Origin: Planktothrix tepida PCC 9214
GTDB lineage: Bacteria; Cyanobacteriota; Cyanobacteriia; Cyanobacteriales; Microcoleaceae
Assembly (NCBI RefSeq): GCF_900009145.1
Contig: NZ_LN889782.1
Location: forward strand, 1,354,922-1,418,921
Direction of reading: 5' to 3'
Length of the DNA: 64,000 nucleotides
Position numbers and translations under genes: made by a program
Notes under the pieces: model-generated
What the model was told of the DNA's origin: nothing
The model's input: only the letters and a program-made list of their open reading frames with translations
Databases searched by the model: none
Part shown: one piece after another, positions 9,460-18,395 of the stretch
Numbering within the stretch: the first letter of the stretch is position 1
Layout of the letters: every line of letters begins with the position of its first letter

Positions 9460-10059
9460 ATGAAGCGAAATTCAGAACATTTTTTAGTCTTGGAACAATT
9501 ATTTAAAGTGGGCATTGATCGGGCTGATTCGATGCTAGAAACAATTACTCGATCCCCGATAAAATTAAAATTACTTTCTTTGGATATATTTCCCCCACAG
9601 CATTTGACGCTTCAACTGGAAAAACAGTTAGGTTCAACGGATCTCAAGGCAATGGAATTGGTATTTACTGGAGAGTTTCAAGGAAATAGTCAACTCATGT
9701 TTCCTAAATCCACTGCCGGGATGTTAATTGATTTAATTGACAATCAAGAGCGGCGAAAATTAGATAAAGATGTGTTTGAAAAAGCCATTTTTAGTGAAGT
9801 TGGTAATATTTTTTATAATGGGATTATGGGAGTCATTAGCACCCTATGTGAATATGGAATTACTTATATGATTCCTAAATATAAAGAAGGAAATCTCAGA
9901 CAGTTACTCTTAGGAACGTTATCTCCTAAATATTCACTAGCCGTTATTGGAACAGTTCAAACGTTCCCCGACCGCAATCTTGTTTTCTGGTTTCAATTTG
10001 ATACCTTAGATAAATTGTTAGCCCAAAGCAGTAATCTTTCAGATTATTTTGATGTTTAA
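9460..10059 (+). CDS. CheC/CheX-like protein
   Basis: 199 residues. The segment AIFSEVGNIFYNGIMGVISTL (about 109-129, described here by its key residues Glu113 and Asn116) matches the E-x2-N active-site pattern of CheC/CheX/FliY CheY-phosphate phosphatases. A partly related N-terminal copy may be present around ADSMLETITRSPI (22-34), lacking the Glu/Asn pair. So one full catalytic half-site is visible, and the position four before Glu113 is Ala rather than Asp/Ser. It follows the FIST gene on the same strand, so a role in adapting a response-regulator signal is plausible but inferred. No chemotaxis or pilus genes lie in the window. Confidence 0.65.
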   Translation: MKRNSEHFLVLEQLFKVGIDRADSMLETITRSPIKLKLLSLDIFPPQHLTLQLEKQLGSTDLKAMELVFTGEFQGNSQLMFPKSTAGMLIDLIDNQERRKLDKDVFEKAIFSEVGNIFYNGIMGVISTLCEYGITYMIPKYKEGNLRQLLLGTLSPKYSLAVIGTVQTFPDRNLVFWFQFDTLDKLLAQSSNLSDYFDV

Positions 10060-10119
10060 GGGAACAGGGAACAGGGAACACTTCGACAGGCGAGCGTGCA
10101 AAGCAGGGAACAGGGAACA
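10060..10119. repeat. Interrupted (GGGAACA)n heptanucleotide repeat
   Basis: Three exact copies of GGGAACA (10060-10080) and two more (10106-10119) are separated by a 25-base non-repeat segment starting CTTCGACAGG. It begins immediately after the stop of the CheC-like gene. Short tandem heptamers of this kind are typical of filamentous cyanobacterial genomes. Confidence 0.85.
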
Positions 10120-10163
10120 GGAAAGAAATTATTAACTTTTAGTCCCTGAGTCCTGAACTTTTT

Positions 10164-11249
10164 TTAGGATAAGATTAACTGAGCAAAATTATCAATCTGA
10201 TCCGTTGCACTAAATCCTTCAAAGTAACGGCGAACAGTCGGTGGAAACACTTCAAAGTTAAATTGAGCATCTCCGTTAGCAATATCTGCCCAAAAATAGC
10301 GGAGATGAGGAACTAATTTCTCAGCTTCTTGAACGGTTAATTTTAAGGGTGGATTCGTTAATAATTTCATCATAAAAGGAAAGGAACGCTCACCCATCCA
10401 TTCTCTTGATTTTAACGGTAAATCTGGCCAATCTTCAACGGCGGTAATCCGATGGGATTCTATTTTCAATACAGGTTTCCCTTGAGCATTTGTATTGACA
10501 TGAATGACTCGATAGGGATGGGGATAACTGACTAATGATCCCGTTGTAATATCATAAATTCCTTGCCATTGGGCAATATCTTGGACGTGCAAATGTCCGG
10601 TAAAAACTAACTGCACTCCGGCTTGTTTTAATAAATTCAAAAAGCGAGGGGCGTTTTCTAACATATAGCGTCGTCCCAACGAATTTGTCGCTTGTCCAGG
10701 TAAATGTTCAATCACATTATGATGAATCATCACGAAAACCAATTGATTTTTGACATCAAATAAAACCTGTTCTAGCCACTCTAACTGTTCTTCTCTTAAA
10801 CAACCGATTTGATTACCCTGGGCATCAAAATGATTAGAATTTAATCCGATTAATTGTAAACCGGGTAAAATTTCCTGGGTATAATCTAAACTTTGAGTTT
10901 GTTGATATCCAAAGGAACGATAATACTGAGGGAATTCCCTAAAACCGATTAAATTTTTCTGACTTTCTAAGACAGGAAGATCATGATTTCCGGGAATAAC
11001 ATAAACTGGGTAAGGAAGCTGGCTTAACCGTTGACTTAACCATTGATGATTCTCTCGTTCTCCATGTTGGGTTAAGTCTCCGGGTAAGAGGAGAAAATCT
11101 AAATCTAACTGTCCTAGATGCTCTAATACCAGTTCTAAAGCAGGAATACTCACTTCAACTAAATGAAAGCGATTTGGATGATCCCAAATGGTCTGGGGTA
11201 GGGCAATATGCAAATCACTGACAACGGCAAATTTAAAATTTAAGCTCAT
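10164..11249 (-). CDS. Metallophosphoesterase (calcineurin-like, CpdA-type)
   Basis: 361-residue phosphodiesterase of the class III cyclic-nucleotide phosphodiesterase / 3',5'-cAMP phosphodiesterase type. All metal motifs are present in order: VVSDLHI (Asp12, His14), LLPGDLTQHGE, VIPGNHDLP, FVMIHHNVI, and FTGHLHVQD. The C-terminal 110 residues after the catalytic domain are an extension of unknown role. An upstream TTG would add 28 residues (start 11333), but those residues look random, so ATG 11249 is preferred. Substrate is not determined. Given that cyaC lies 14 kb away, cAMP is one option, but related enzymes use many phosphodiesters. Confidence 0.85.
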   Translation of the reverse strand: MSLNFKFAVVSDLHIALPQTIWDHPNRFHLVEVSIPALELVLEHLGQLDLDFLLLPGDLTQHGERENHQWLSQRLSQLPYPVYVIPGNHDLPVLESQKNLIGFREFPQYYRSFGYQQTQSLDYTQEILPGLQLIGLNSNHFDAQGNQIGCLREEQLEWLEQVLFDVKNQLVFVMIHHNVIEHLPGQATNSLGRRYMLENAPRFLNLLKQAGVQLVFTGHLHVQDIAQWQGIYDITTGSLVSYPHPYRVIHVNTNAQGKPVLKIESHRITAVEDWPDLPLKSREWMGERSFPFMMKLLTNPPLKLTVQEAEKLVPHLRYFWADIANGDAQFNFEVFPPTVRRYFEGFSATDQIDNFAQLILS

Positions 11250-11745
11250 AAAGAAATCAGTACAAGGGGAAATAAAAAGGCATTGCTTAACACAAAAATT
11301 GACCGGATTAGGGTATGAGATAACCGGAATCAATGTGTTTCATGAGATTGATTTTGTAAATCGGCTTTGATATCTTTCTTAAAAGAATATAGCGAAATTA
11401 ACGGGGTTTTTTAAAGTATATTAAGAATTTTAATATTTACGTTACATTTCTTGATATATTCCTGACGATTTGTTTGAGTAAAAATCTCTATTTTGTTTAA
11501 GGATTGGGATTAAAGTTTTTATATTTTTTTCTTTATGTAAATAAAATAAGACGAGATCTTCATCCTTGAAAAAAGTTCATCTGTAACAACGATCTGTATT
11601 TTTGAATACAGACAAATGATTTGTTTTCTGAATGTCAATCTGTACATATACTCATTTTTAACATAACTCTAAAAAGAGTTGAAATTCTTTAAGAAGTGTA
11701 ATACAATCCTTAAAGAATTGTTAAAAATTTTTTAGCAGTATACCG
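11250..11745. other. AT-rich divergent intergenic region
   Basis: About 500 bases between the metallophosphoesterase and the 92-residue gene. Very AT-rich. It holds one good hairpin (11593-11612) and a weaker palindrome CAATCCTTAAAGAATTG (11704-11720, one mismatch pair) just before the 92-residue gene. No small gene with a ribosome binding site was seen. Confidence 0.55.
11593..11612. repeat. 8-bp stem hairpin
   Basis: TCTGTATT, loop TTTG, AATACAGA. It lies about 130 bases upstream of the 92-residue gene. There is no following T-run, so it may be regulatory or an RNA leader structure. Function is unknown. Confidence 0.55.
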
Positions 11746-12024
11746 ATGCACAAGGACTATTACGGCTTATTAATCTCCGCGCTAAGTGTCCGTCATCGCT
11801 GGAAATGGCAAATTATTCTTCCTTATGGCGGGTATTTGACCTCCAGCGAAGACTATTCATCTGCCGAAGATGCTCTCAGTGGCGGAAAATGTTGGGTAGA
11901 ACGAGAGTCAACCTTTAATGCAATTAATAGCTGTTTGGCTCAGTTTTATAGCGCGGGTGTGCTCAATCCTTCGGAATATAGTAGTTTAATGGATTCTCTG
12001 CGGGGTATTACTCAACGCTGTTAA
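11746..12024 (+). CDS. Small conserved-looking hypothetical protein, 92 residues
   Basis: Not recognised. The protein is soluble-looking, with an aromatic-rich first half (RHRWKWQIILPYGGYLTSSEDYSSAEDAL) shown here only by its pattern: a beta-strand, then Gly-Gly-Tyr, then a helix starting SAEDAL that resembles small DUF-type domains with an extended sheet plus helix. Two cysteines occur (about residues 49 and 63), plus a terminal one. Its codon use and composition match its neighbours. It overlaps the converging isochorismatase-like gene by 17 bases. There is no clear ribosome binding site. A long AT-rich upstream region with a hairpin precedes it. Confidence 0.6.
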   Translation: MHKDYYGLLISALSVRHRWKWQIILPYGGYLTSSEDYSSAEDALSGGKCWVERESTFNAINSCLAQFYSAGVLNPSEYSSLMDSLRGITQRC

Positions 12025-12631
12025 TTTGAGCCTCCAGTTGTTGAATTTGAGAGTGCCAAGTTTCTAAACAGGAGGGAATTTCTTCCAAGGTCACGACCTC
12101 TAATAAATAGTTTAAATAACGCTTAAGGGTAATCGCGTGAGATTCTGGATAATCGGCACAACAATCAGAAATCATCACGGTTAAAAATCCCAATTGAGCA
12201 GTTGAAGCGGCGGTAAACAAAACGCACACAGAAGTCGCTAATCCGGCGGTGAGTAAAAAACGTTTGCCTCTTGTCTGAAGATAATCAATGAGTTGGGTAT
12301 TTTGACATCCATCTAAAGTGTATTTTTCAAAGACTTTTTCCCCTGGAAGTTCCCTCGCCCAATCTAATACCTCAGCACCGGATGTTCCTCGAATGCAAAT
12401 CGCACGTTCTCTCAAACGATATCGGGGTAGCCAATTAGAGCCATTCGGTTCAAAGACTTCGCGTAAATGAATCACTTCTAGTTCTTCTTGGCGACAAAAG
12501 TTGAGCAGGCGACGAATATTGTTGGGAAATTCGGGAAAGGCTGCTTGGAGTTGAGGTTCCCAAAAATCATTTTGAACATCAATCAGCAGTAGTGCAAAAG
12601 GTTGCCATTGATGAGAAAAATTAACAGTCAT
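12008..12631 (-). CDS. Isochorismatase-family cysteine hydrolase
   Basis: 207-residue member of the isochorismatase/nicotinamidase superfamily. The catalytic triad is visible: Asp18 in LLIDVQNDF, Lys103 in FEKYTLDG, and Cys136 in TSVCVLFTA; the cis-peptide region GLATSVC precedes the nucleophile. The family splits C-N or C-O bonds in small metabolites (nicotinamidase, ureidoacrylate hydrolase, others); the exact substrate cannot be read from sequence. An upstream TTG at 12637 is rejected in favour of ATG 12631. It is last in a close-packed four-gene row with 21 bases to the leucine-rich-repeat gene. Confidence 0.88.
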   Translation of the reverse strand: MTVNFSHQWQPFALLLIDVQNDFWEPQLQAAFPEFPNNIRRLLNFCRQEELEVIHLREVFEPNGSNWLPRYRLRERAICIRGTSGAEVLDWARELPGEKVFEKYTLDGCQNTQLIDYLQTRGKRFLLTAGLATSVCVLFTAASTAQLGFLTVMISDCCADYPESHAITLKRYLNYLLEVVTLEEIPSCLETWHSQIQQLEAQINSVE

Positions 12632-12652
12632 AAACAAATAAAGGGTAAACGT

Positions 12653-14185
12653 TTAAAACAAACAAATGGATTCAGGAGAAACGGGACATTCTTTTTTTGA
12701 AAGCGGATTTCCGATTAAGTTCAATTCTTTTAACTGGTTTAACCCGGATAAGGATTTGACTTCTGAAATTTTATTTTTTTGCAAGGAAACTGTATGTAAA
12801 TTCTTCAGAGAAGAGAGGGAATTTAAACTGTTAATTTGATTTTGACTTAAATCTAAGGTTTTAAGGGCTTTTAAGGAAGAGATAGACTTAATATCAATAA
12901 TTTGATTTTGGTTTGCATTCAAATCTGTTAAATTTGTTAAAGACGCTAACGGGTCAAGACTTTTAATTTGATTTGAACTAATATTGAGTTGAGTTAAATT
13001 CCTTAAAGGGGAGAGGGGTTTTAATTCGGATATTTGATTTTGGCTTAAATCAAGAACCACTAAATTTTTTAAGGAAGATAGAGGAGTCAGGTTAGAAATT
13101 TGATTATCATTGAGATAAAGTTCTTGAAGGTTGGTTAAGTTGGATAAAGGACTAATATCTTGAATATTATTAGATGTAAGGTACAGTTTATTTAATTGGG
13201 TTAGAGTTGCTAAAAAATTTAAGCTTGAAATTTGATTTGCGTTTAACGCTAGAATTTTGAGGTTGGTTAAGGATTCTAAAGAAGGAATCGTGATAATTTT
13301 ATTAGATTTAATATAAAGTTCAGTCAGTTGGGTTAAATTTTCTAAGAAACTCAAGTTAGAAATTTGATTAGAGTTTAAATACAGTTTATCTAACTGAGTT
13401 AAGGAGGATAAGGCTTGAATATCTTTAATTTGAGTGGAATCTAAATGCAGTTCTGTTAAGTTTTTTAAAGGGGTTAAAGCGCGAATATCACCCAGGGGAT
13501 TTGAATCTAAATGCAGTTCTTTTAAACGGGTTAACTTGGCTAAAGGGCTGAGATTAGCAATTTGATTAGTAAATAGTTGAAGTCGCGTAAGTTGAGTTAA
13601 TGTATTTAAGGGACTCAGATCAGAAATTTGGTTTTTGAATAATGCTAGGTCGGTAAGATTGGTTAAATTAGATAAGAAAGTCAGATCAGAAATTTGATTA
13701 ACACTGAGATCTAATTGAGTTAGCTGGGTTAAGGAGGATAACGGACGAATATCAACAATTTGGTTAGCACTCAAATGCAGTTGGGTTAAATCAGTTAAGG
13801 CGGAAAGGGGGGTTAAATCAGAAATTTGATTAGAGTTTAAATTTAGGGTTTTTAGACTAACTAAAAACTTTAAGGGAGTTAGGTCAGAAATATAGGTATT
13901 ACTGAGATTGAGTTCGGTCAGATTTAATAAAGTTTGATTCGCTTGTAAACAATCGGTAGTCTCTAATTTTTTTAATAATTCATGAATAGTTTTTGCAACG
14001 TCTGAGGAAAGATTAGAGCGATTTTTACATAAATTTGTGAAATCTTGAACTTCAGGGGGTATTGAGGGAGAAGAACTAGAGGAAACGGGTTCAAACCCTT
14101 GAGAAATCACAGCACAATTGGATAATCCCAAGGTCAGTATAATTCCTACAGGGAATAACCTCGATAAAATAGGGATTAAGATCAT
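12653..14185 (-). CDS. Leucine-rich-repeat protein, probable lipoprotein
   Basis: 510 residues. An N-terminal hydrophobic stretch ends LTLGLSNC (Cys24), a possible though not ideal lipobox because Asn precedes the Cys. From about residue 85 to 495 there are some 18 tandem 22-residue repeats of the internalin/LRR_4 type, consensus LTxLxxLxLxxNQISDLSP. Near-identical repeat units make the DNA internally repetitive and prone to copy-number change. Such proteins are usually extracytoplasmic binding scaffolds. The gene lies 20 bases after the PPP phosphatase. The C-terminal cap has two cysteines in KKECPVSPESICLF. No enzymatic domain is present. Confidence 0.88.
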   Translation of the reverse strand: MILIPILSRLFPVGIILTLGLSNCAVISQGFEPVSSSSSPSIPPEVQDFTNLCKNRSNLSSDVAKTIHELLKKLETTDCLQANQTLLNLTELNLSNTYISDLTPLKFLVSLKTLNLNSNQISDLTPLSALTDLTQLHLSANQIVDIRPLSSLTQLTQLDLSVNQISDLTFLSNLTNLTDLALFKNQISDLSPLNTLTQLTRLQLFTNQIANLSPLAKLTRLKELHLDSNPLGDIRALTPLKNLTELHLDSTQIKDIQALSSLTQLDKLYLNSNQISNLSFLENLTQLTELYIKSNKIITIPSLESLTNLKILALNANQISSLNFLATLTQLNKLYLTSNNIQDISPLSNLTNLQELYLNDNQISNLTPLSSLKNLVVLDLSQNQISELKPLSPLRNLTQLNISSNQIKSLDPLASLTNLTDLNANQNQIIDIKSISSLKALKTLDLSQNQINSLNSLSSLKNLHTVSLQKNKISEVKSLSGLNQLKELNLIGNPLSKKECPVSPESICLF

Positions 14186-14205
14186 AGAAATTTTTGGGTT
14201 TCTAA

Positions 14206-14922
14206 TTATGAAATCGTAAACAATCTTCTACTGGAATTAGAGGGTTTAAATTCATCAATCCAAGCCGTTCGAGAGTGACTCATTTGATTAGCTTGCCAAA
14301 TTTTACCGCTATTAACCTCTAAACCTGTTAACCAACCATTCCCATAAACCCAAGTATCAATACAAATGGCATAGCCTAAATTCAGAGGTTTACCATTCTT
14401 TTGACGGGTATGACCACAAATCATGGTTTTTCCTGAAATATGGGGTTTAGCCGAATAAAATTTAGTTGTCAAGAGTTGCTGAGTAGATTGCTGATTTAAG
14501 GGAAGTTGGGAGTCAACATTCCCATGAACAAAAAAATGGTTTTCTGTTTCCCAATAGTCTACACAACTCTTTTCCAGAAATTCCCAATGGTGGGGGGGAA
14601 TATTTTCTAAATCGGTTGTTGTTTGGCTGGTTGGATAGGAAGCTAAGGTTTCATATCCCCCCCACTTACACCAAGCATCAAACTGTTTAGGAGAATTCCG
14701 CGCCTCTAACATTAAAATTTCATGGTTTCCTCGCAACGCCACTAACTGTCCGGTTCTGTGGAGGGTGATTAATCGTTCGAGTACCCCGTTAGAATCGGGC
14801 CCTCGATCAACATAATCCCCTAAGGTAATGATTAAATCATCAGCTTGAAGTTGAATCATCGACATGAGAGTATCCCACGCCATTGAACAACCGTGAATAT
14901 CCGCAATCGCAATAATTCGCAT
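14206..14922 (-). CDS. PPP-family serine/threonine protein phosphatase (metallophosphatase)
   Basis: 238 residues, the size of bacterial PrpA/lambda-type phosphatases. The signature motifs are all present: ADIHGC (Asp8, His10), LGDYVDRGP (Asp36, Arg40), LRGNHEIL (Asn66, His67, Glu68), FFVHGN and ICGHTRQ. It probably removes phosphate from Ser/Thr/Tyr proteins with Mn2+; diadenosine tetraphosphate hydrolysis (ApaH-like) is a less likely alternative. It starts two bases after the L,D-transpeptidase stop and is followed by the LRR gene after 20 bases, so the three are very likely cotranscribed. Confidence 0.9.
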   Translation of the reverse strand: MRIIAIADIHGCSMAWDTLMSMIQLQADDLIITLGDYVDRGPDSNGVLERLITLHRTGQLVALRGNHEILMLEARNSPKQFDAWCKWGGYETLASYPTSQTTTDLENIPPHHWEFLEKSCVDYWETENHFFVHGNVDSQLPLNQQSTQQLLTTKFYSAKPHISGKTMICGHTRQKNGKPLNLGYAICIDTWVYGNGWLTGLEVNSGKIWQANQMSHSRTAWIDEFKPSNSSRRLFTIS

Positions 14923-14924
14923 AG

Positions 14925-15506
14925 TTAGTCATGCACAATAACGGGGGTTCCGACCGATGCCCATTCAAACAACCATTTGGCATGATTGACTGCAACATTG
15001 GTACAACCGTGAGAAACCGGAGTCCCAAATAAATTATGCCAATAGGCTCCATGAATTGCCATCCCTCCATCGTAGTACATCGTGTAGGGAACATCCGGGA
15101 CGTCGTAGTCTGGGCCGGTCATACGGGTCGTTTCATATTTGGTATAAATTTTAAAGACTCCGGTACGGGTGGGGGTGTCCGCTTTTCCGGTGGAAACAAT
15201 CACCGCATAAACGGGTTGATTTCCTTCCCAAGCAATTAACCGTTGTCGAGATAAATCTATTAAAATCCAGCGTTCTGAGGATTGCTGTAATTCCATCATA
15301 TTACGCGCAATTAAGTTGTGTTCTTCATCGGCGATCGCTAAATTTCCTTCGGTTAATCCTACCATAACTGTTAGAATTGCCCCCGTTGCTAAAATTCCTA
15401 AAGGCTGGAATTTTTTTAAAGAAAAAATGGGGGTATAATTAAACGGATTGAAGGAGTTAAAGTGGGAAAAAACGATGGGTTTTATGAAAGAGTTTGGGGT
15501 TTTCAT
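14925..15506 (-). CDS. L,D-transpeptidase (YkuD domain)
   Basis: 193-residue periplasmic enzyme that forms 3-3 peptidoglycan cross-links or attaches proteins to the wall. A membrane anchor/signal segment spans about residues 33-51 ([19 protein letters not shown]). The YkuD domain covers about 78-193, with [16 protein letters not shown] at its start and the catalytic motif His152 ... Ser165-His166-Gly167-Cys168 (HGAYWHN, SHGCTN). GAGG about seven bases before the ATG supports the start at 15506. It is the first gene of a tight row with a PPP phosphatase, an LRR lipoprotein and an isochorismatase-like hydrolase. Confidence 0.92.
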   Translation of the reverse strand: MKTPNSFIKPIVFSHFNSFNPFNYTPIFSLKKFQPLGILATGAILTVMVGLTEGNLAIADEEHNLIARNMMELQQSSERWILIDLSRQRLIAWEGNQPVYAVIVSTGKADTPTRTGVFKIYTKYETTRMTGPDYDVPDVPYTMYYDGGMAIHGAYWHNLFGTPVSHGCTNVAVNHAKWLFEWASVGTPVIVHD

Positions 15507-15712
15507 GAGCTACTCCTCTTATTGAATTCAATTCAGATGAATGGGTTGGGGGATTAGATAGAATTAGAGGTTCAAATCCCTAGAGATTGATGACCGGATC
15601 GCGACGCTATCCTTGCTAATTTCTCTTAATTACAGGGTAATTCTAAGACCGAAAATTGTCAAAGGGGATTGGCAACAAATTTTGATTCCCCTTGCCCTAT
15701 CGCTTCACCTAT

Positions 15713-16357
15713 TTAATTGGAAATTTCGGATAACTGTTGCAGGAGTATTTGGGTTTTTTGCGCGATCGCATCCCAATTTTGTTCTACCATTACAGCAGGG
15801 GGAAATAAATCTCCGGCTAGTCCTACCGCGATCGCTCCGGCTTGAATAAAGGCAACGGCATTGTTTAACGTTACCCCTCCAGTGGGAATCAGAGGGATAT
15901 TTCCCATCGGCCCTTTTATACTTTTAAGATAATCCACACCGCCAACGGCAGAAATTGGAAATACTTTCACACAACTGGCTCCTGCTTGCCAGGCTGTGAT
16001 AATTTCTGTAGGGGATAAAGCACCCGGAATGATCGGAATTTCTGCTTGTTTTGCGGCTTGAATCATTGCCGGGTTAGTATGGGGAGAAAATAGAAATTGA
16101 GCACCCGATGCGATCGCATTTTTGACATCTTCAACGGTGAATAAAGTTCCGGTTCCAATCACACAGTCAGGTAATTCAGAACGTAACTCTGCAATTAATT
16201 CAGGAGCTTGATCACTATTCCAAGTAATTTCAATTAACCCCATTCCTCCGGCGGCGGTTGCTTGTGCCATTTGTTTTCCCAGTTGCCGTTTAGGAGCGCG
16301 GATAACCGCGATCGCTCGATATTGTTTTAACAAAGATAGCCAAATTTTAGAAGTCAC
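15713..16357 (-). CDS. eda: KDPG/KHG aldolase (2-dehydro-3-deoxyphosphogluconate aldolase)
   Basis: 214-residue class I aldolase of the Entner-Doudoroff pathway, splitting KDPG to pyruvate and glyceraldehyde 3-phosphate. The Schiff-base lysine is Lys131 in ASCVKVFPIS, and the general base is Glu43 in GLIEITWNS. IPTGGV forms the phosphate site. It starts with GTG at 16357; no in-frame ATG lies near the N-terminus, and the homologous start (ALxxxRAIAVIR) needs this length. It stands alone; no edd gene is in the window. Cyanobacteria are known to carry Eda. Confidence 0.93.
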   Translation of the reverse strand: MTSKIWLSLLKQYRAIAVIRAPKRQLGKQMAQATAAGGMGLIEITWNSDQAPELIAELRSELPDCVIGTGTLFTVEDVKNAIASGAQFLFSPHTNPAMIQAAKQAEIPIIPGALSPTEIITAWQAGASCVKVFPISAVGGVDYLKSIKGPMGNIPLIPTGGVTLNNAVAFIQAGAIAVGLAGDLFPPAVMVEQNWDAIAQKTQILLQQLSEISN

Positions 16358-16527
16358 TGTCAGTTTAAAATGCCTTTAAATTTTATAAATACTGTAATTA
16401 TTATATAAAAGATCGTCCTTTTCCCTGGTTTGTTCAGATCCCTTGCCTACGGTTGTTTTTCATGCCCCCTTAAATTGTTAACTGAGTTATAATGAAGGGG
16501 TTATTGAGTTTTCATGGAGCGTTAGAC

Positions 16528-16866
16528 ATGGATCGAGATCAACGGCTAATTTTATCAGCATTTAGTCATGGTGCAATTTTCTTTAGTGCTACGATAGTCG
16601 CCATTGGAATTCCCATTGGCATTTTATTTTTCTCCAAAGATCCGGTTGTTAAAGCAAACGCGAGAGAATCGTTAAATTTTCATATTAATTTATACATTTA
16701 TGGATTTGTATTCTGGATTCTCACCTTTCTATTAATTGGATTTCCTTTATTATTGGTTTTAGCCCTCGTTAGTTTTATTATGCCCATTTTGGCAATTATT
16801 TCTGTGGTTTCTAACCCGGATAAACCCTATTCTTATCCATTCATTTTTCGGATTATTGAAGGATAA
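16528..16866 (+). CDS. DUF4870 family membrane protein
   Basis: 112 residues from this start. It has the DUF4870 (Tic20-like) pattern: RLILSAFSHGAIFFS, then PIGILFFSKDPVVKANARESLNFHIN, then two more hydrophobic helices and the tail VVSNPDKPYSYPF. Three to four membrane segments. GGAG at 16516-16519, eight bases before ATG 16528, supports this start; an upstream ATG at 16492 has no such site and adds 12 residues. It overlaps nothing and converges with the bestrophin gene 12 bases on. Function is unknown. Confidence 0.85.
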   Translation: MDRDQRLILSAFSHGAIFFSATIVAIGIPIGILFFSKDPVVKANARESLNFHINLYIYGFVFWILTFLLIGFPLLLVLALVSFIMPILAIISVVSNPDKPYSYPFIFRIIEG

Positions 16867-16878
16867 GAGCCTTTATTT

Positions 16879-17829
16879 TTATTCGGGAAGGGTGATCAAG
16901 TTATCTCCATCAAGGGGAGCTTTTAGATCTGGATCATAGGTTTTAACACTGGGAGGGAGAGAGACTAAATCCTCAATATTTCTTAACATGGCTTGACAAA
17001 TGGCATCAAGCTGTAAATCGTTTTCGTCATAACCAAACGGATTTTCAATTTGGCGGGCTATTTCTTCAATTCCCAGTAAGGTAAAACTGATAATTGCCAC
17101 CACTAACCCTGTAAATGCTTCTAAATTATTGACAACTTTTAACGGTAAAATTAAACAATAAATTAATAAAATTTGTTGCAGATGAATTTGATAAGCCAAA
17201 GGAATCGGAGTTTTTAAAATACGTTCACAAGCTCCTAAAACATCCACCATAGTATCTAGGAGTTTATATAAAGCAGTCAATTGATAAATATGCAGATGAT
17301 GCTTTTTATTTTGATTTTGTAAATAATCGCCTATCCAAAAGGCAATTTCCAAAGGGGGATGATTCATGGTTTTTAGTTTTTTATATTGTTCTGGAGACAC
17401 TAAAGCTTCAATTTCAGAATTAATTTTTTCTCCTCTGAGATGAATTTTTGTAGCGACGGCAAAAGCAACTAATAATTTTAATATCGCAATTTTATCATCA
17501 GTCTCACTGACTTCTTTTTCGGGAACCATTAACCAAATTTGACGTGCAAAATTTCTAACGGTATTGACTAAAGTTCCCCACAGTTTCCGACCTTCCCAAA
17601 ATCGATCATAAGCCGTATTGGTTCTAAAAACTAATAATAAACCGAGAACTAAATCTGGAAAAACTAAATAGCTCAATGCTTCAGTAGGGAGTAGAAAACC
17701 ATAAATATGAAATATAGAAACTAGAATGCCCAATGTTGTGCATAAAATTACACGGGGCATAATGGCTGGAATGACAGAGCTTTTAACACGAATTGCTAAC
17801 TGAAACCAATTGTTTTCAATCGTAGACAT
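16879..17829 (-). CDS. Bestrophin-family anion channel
   Basis: 316 residues, the usual length of bacterial bestrophins (UPF0187). Hydrophobic helices lie at about 25-70 and 210-250. Family hallmarks are VFRTNTAYDRFWEGRKLWGTLVNTVRNF (about residues 67-94, cited by its core RTNTAYDRFWEGR) and LGIEEIARQIENPFGYDENDL near the C-terminus, the bestrophin IEDPFGxDxxDL signature. Bacterial homologues form pentameric ion channels. It lies 45 bases after the cyclic-nucleotide-binding gene on the same strand, making a plausible transporter/ligand/channel operon. Confidence 0.9.
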   Translation of the reverse strand: MSTIENNWFQLAIRVKSSVIPAIMPRVILCTTLGILVSIFHIYGFLLPTEALSYLVFPDLVLGLLLVFRTNTAYDRFWEGRKLWGTLVNTVRNFARQIWLMVPEKEVSETDDKIAILKLLVAFAVATKIHLRGEKINSEIEALVSPEQYKKLKTMNHPPLEIAFWIGDYLQNQNKKHHLHIYQLTALYKLLDTMVDVLGACERILKTPIPLAYQIHLQQILLIYCLILPLKVVNNLEAFTGLVVAIISFTLLGIEEIARQIENPFGYDENDLQLDAICQAMLRNIEDLVSLPPSVKTYDPDLKAPLDGDNLITLPE

Positions 17830-17874
17830 AGAGGATTTTAACTTGTTCTTCTCCTGACAATTTGCGTTAACAGA

Positions 17875-18360
17875 TTATCCGGCTGAGGGTCGCAATTCTA
17901 CTATTTTATTTCCTTCTACAGTGGGGGTTGGAGTTTGAGCATTTAACTTTTGATTCAGTTCTCGAATTCGTCGAGATAAGAGGCGAATAATATTAATCGC
18001 AATACCCGGAGTTTCATCAATGGCATCATAAAGCTGCATTTGCGTTAACACCAGACATTCACACTGTTCTAAGGTGCTCACAGTGGCTGAACGAGGTTCG
18101 GCATCAAATAAAGACATTTCGCCAAAGCAGGTTCCTTTTCCTAACTCGGCTAAATTGCGATCGCCAATATGAACTCGCACCCGTCCAGAGACGACAATAT
18201 AGAGTGCGCGCCCTTCTTGACCTTCGGTAAAAATACTATGTTCTTCGGGGAAGGATAATTCATCCATTACCGATGCTAGACGTACTAAAAAATCGTCTCG
18301 CAATTCTTTAAAAATCGGGACACCCCTGACAAATAAAAGGCGTTCAACGCTGGTTAACAT
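17875..18360 (-). CDS. Stand-alone cyclic nucleotide-binding domain protein
   Basis: 161 residues. A single CNB domain covers about residues 12-135, with the phosphate-binding cassette FGEMSLFDAEPRSATV containing the Glu and Arg that hold the cyclic phosphate. There is no DNA-binding or enzymatic output domain; the C-terminal helix RLLSRRIRELNQKL is followed by a polar tail. It sits between the nucleotide-transporter-like HEAT protein and the bestrophin, all on the minus strand. From memory, in other bacteria a CNB domain is often fused to the C-terminus of the same Npt-HEAT architecture, so this may be a separate subunit of that system. Confidence 0.9.
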   Translation of the reverse strand: MLTSVERLLFVRGVPIFKELRDDFLVRLASVMDELSFPEEHSIFTEGQEGRALYIVVSGRVRVHIGDRNLAELGKGTCFGEMSLFDAEPRSATVSTLEQCECLVLTQMQLYDAIDETPGIAINIIRLLSRRIRELNQKLNAQTPTPTVEGNKIVELRPSAG

Positions 18361-18395
18361 AGGTTTACTAAAAAATTAAAAATTCATATCTAGGA

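Noticed and set aside
11250-11333. 28-residue extension of the metallophosphoesterase from TTG 11333
   Set aside because: Residues look random and the family starts right before the first metal motif at ATG 11249.
15568-15585. GGTTCAAATCC, like a tRNA T-loop
   Set aside because: No acceptor, D or anticodon stems can be folded around it and no CCA-side pairing is found.
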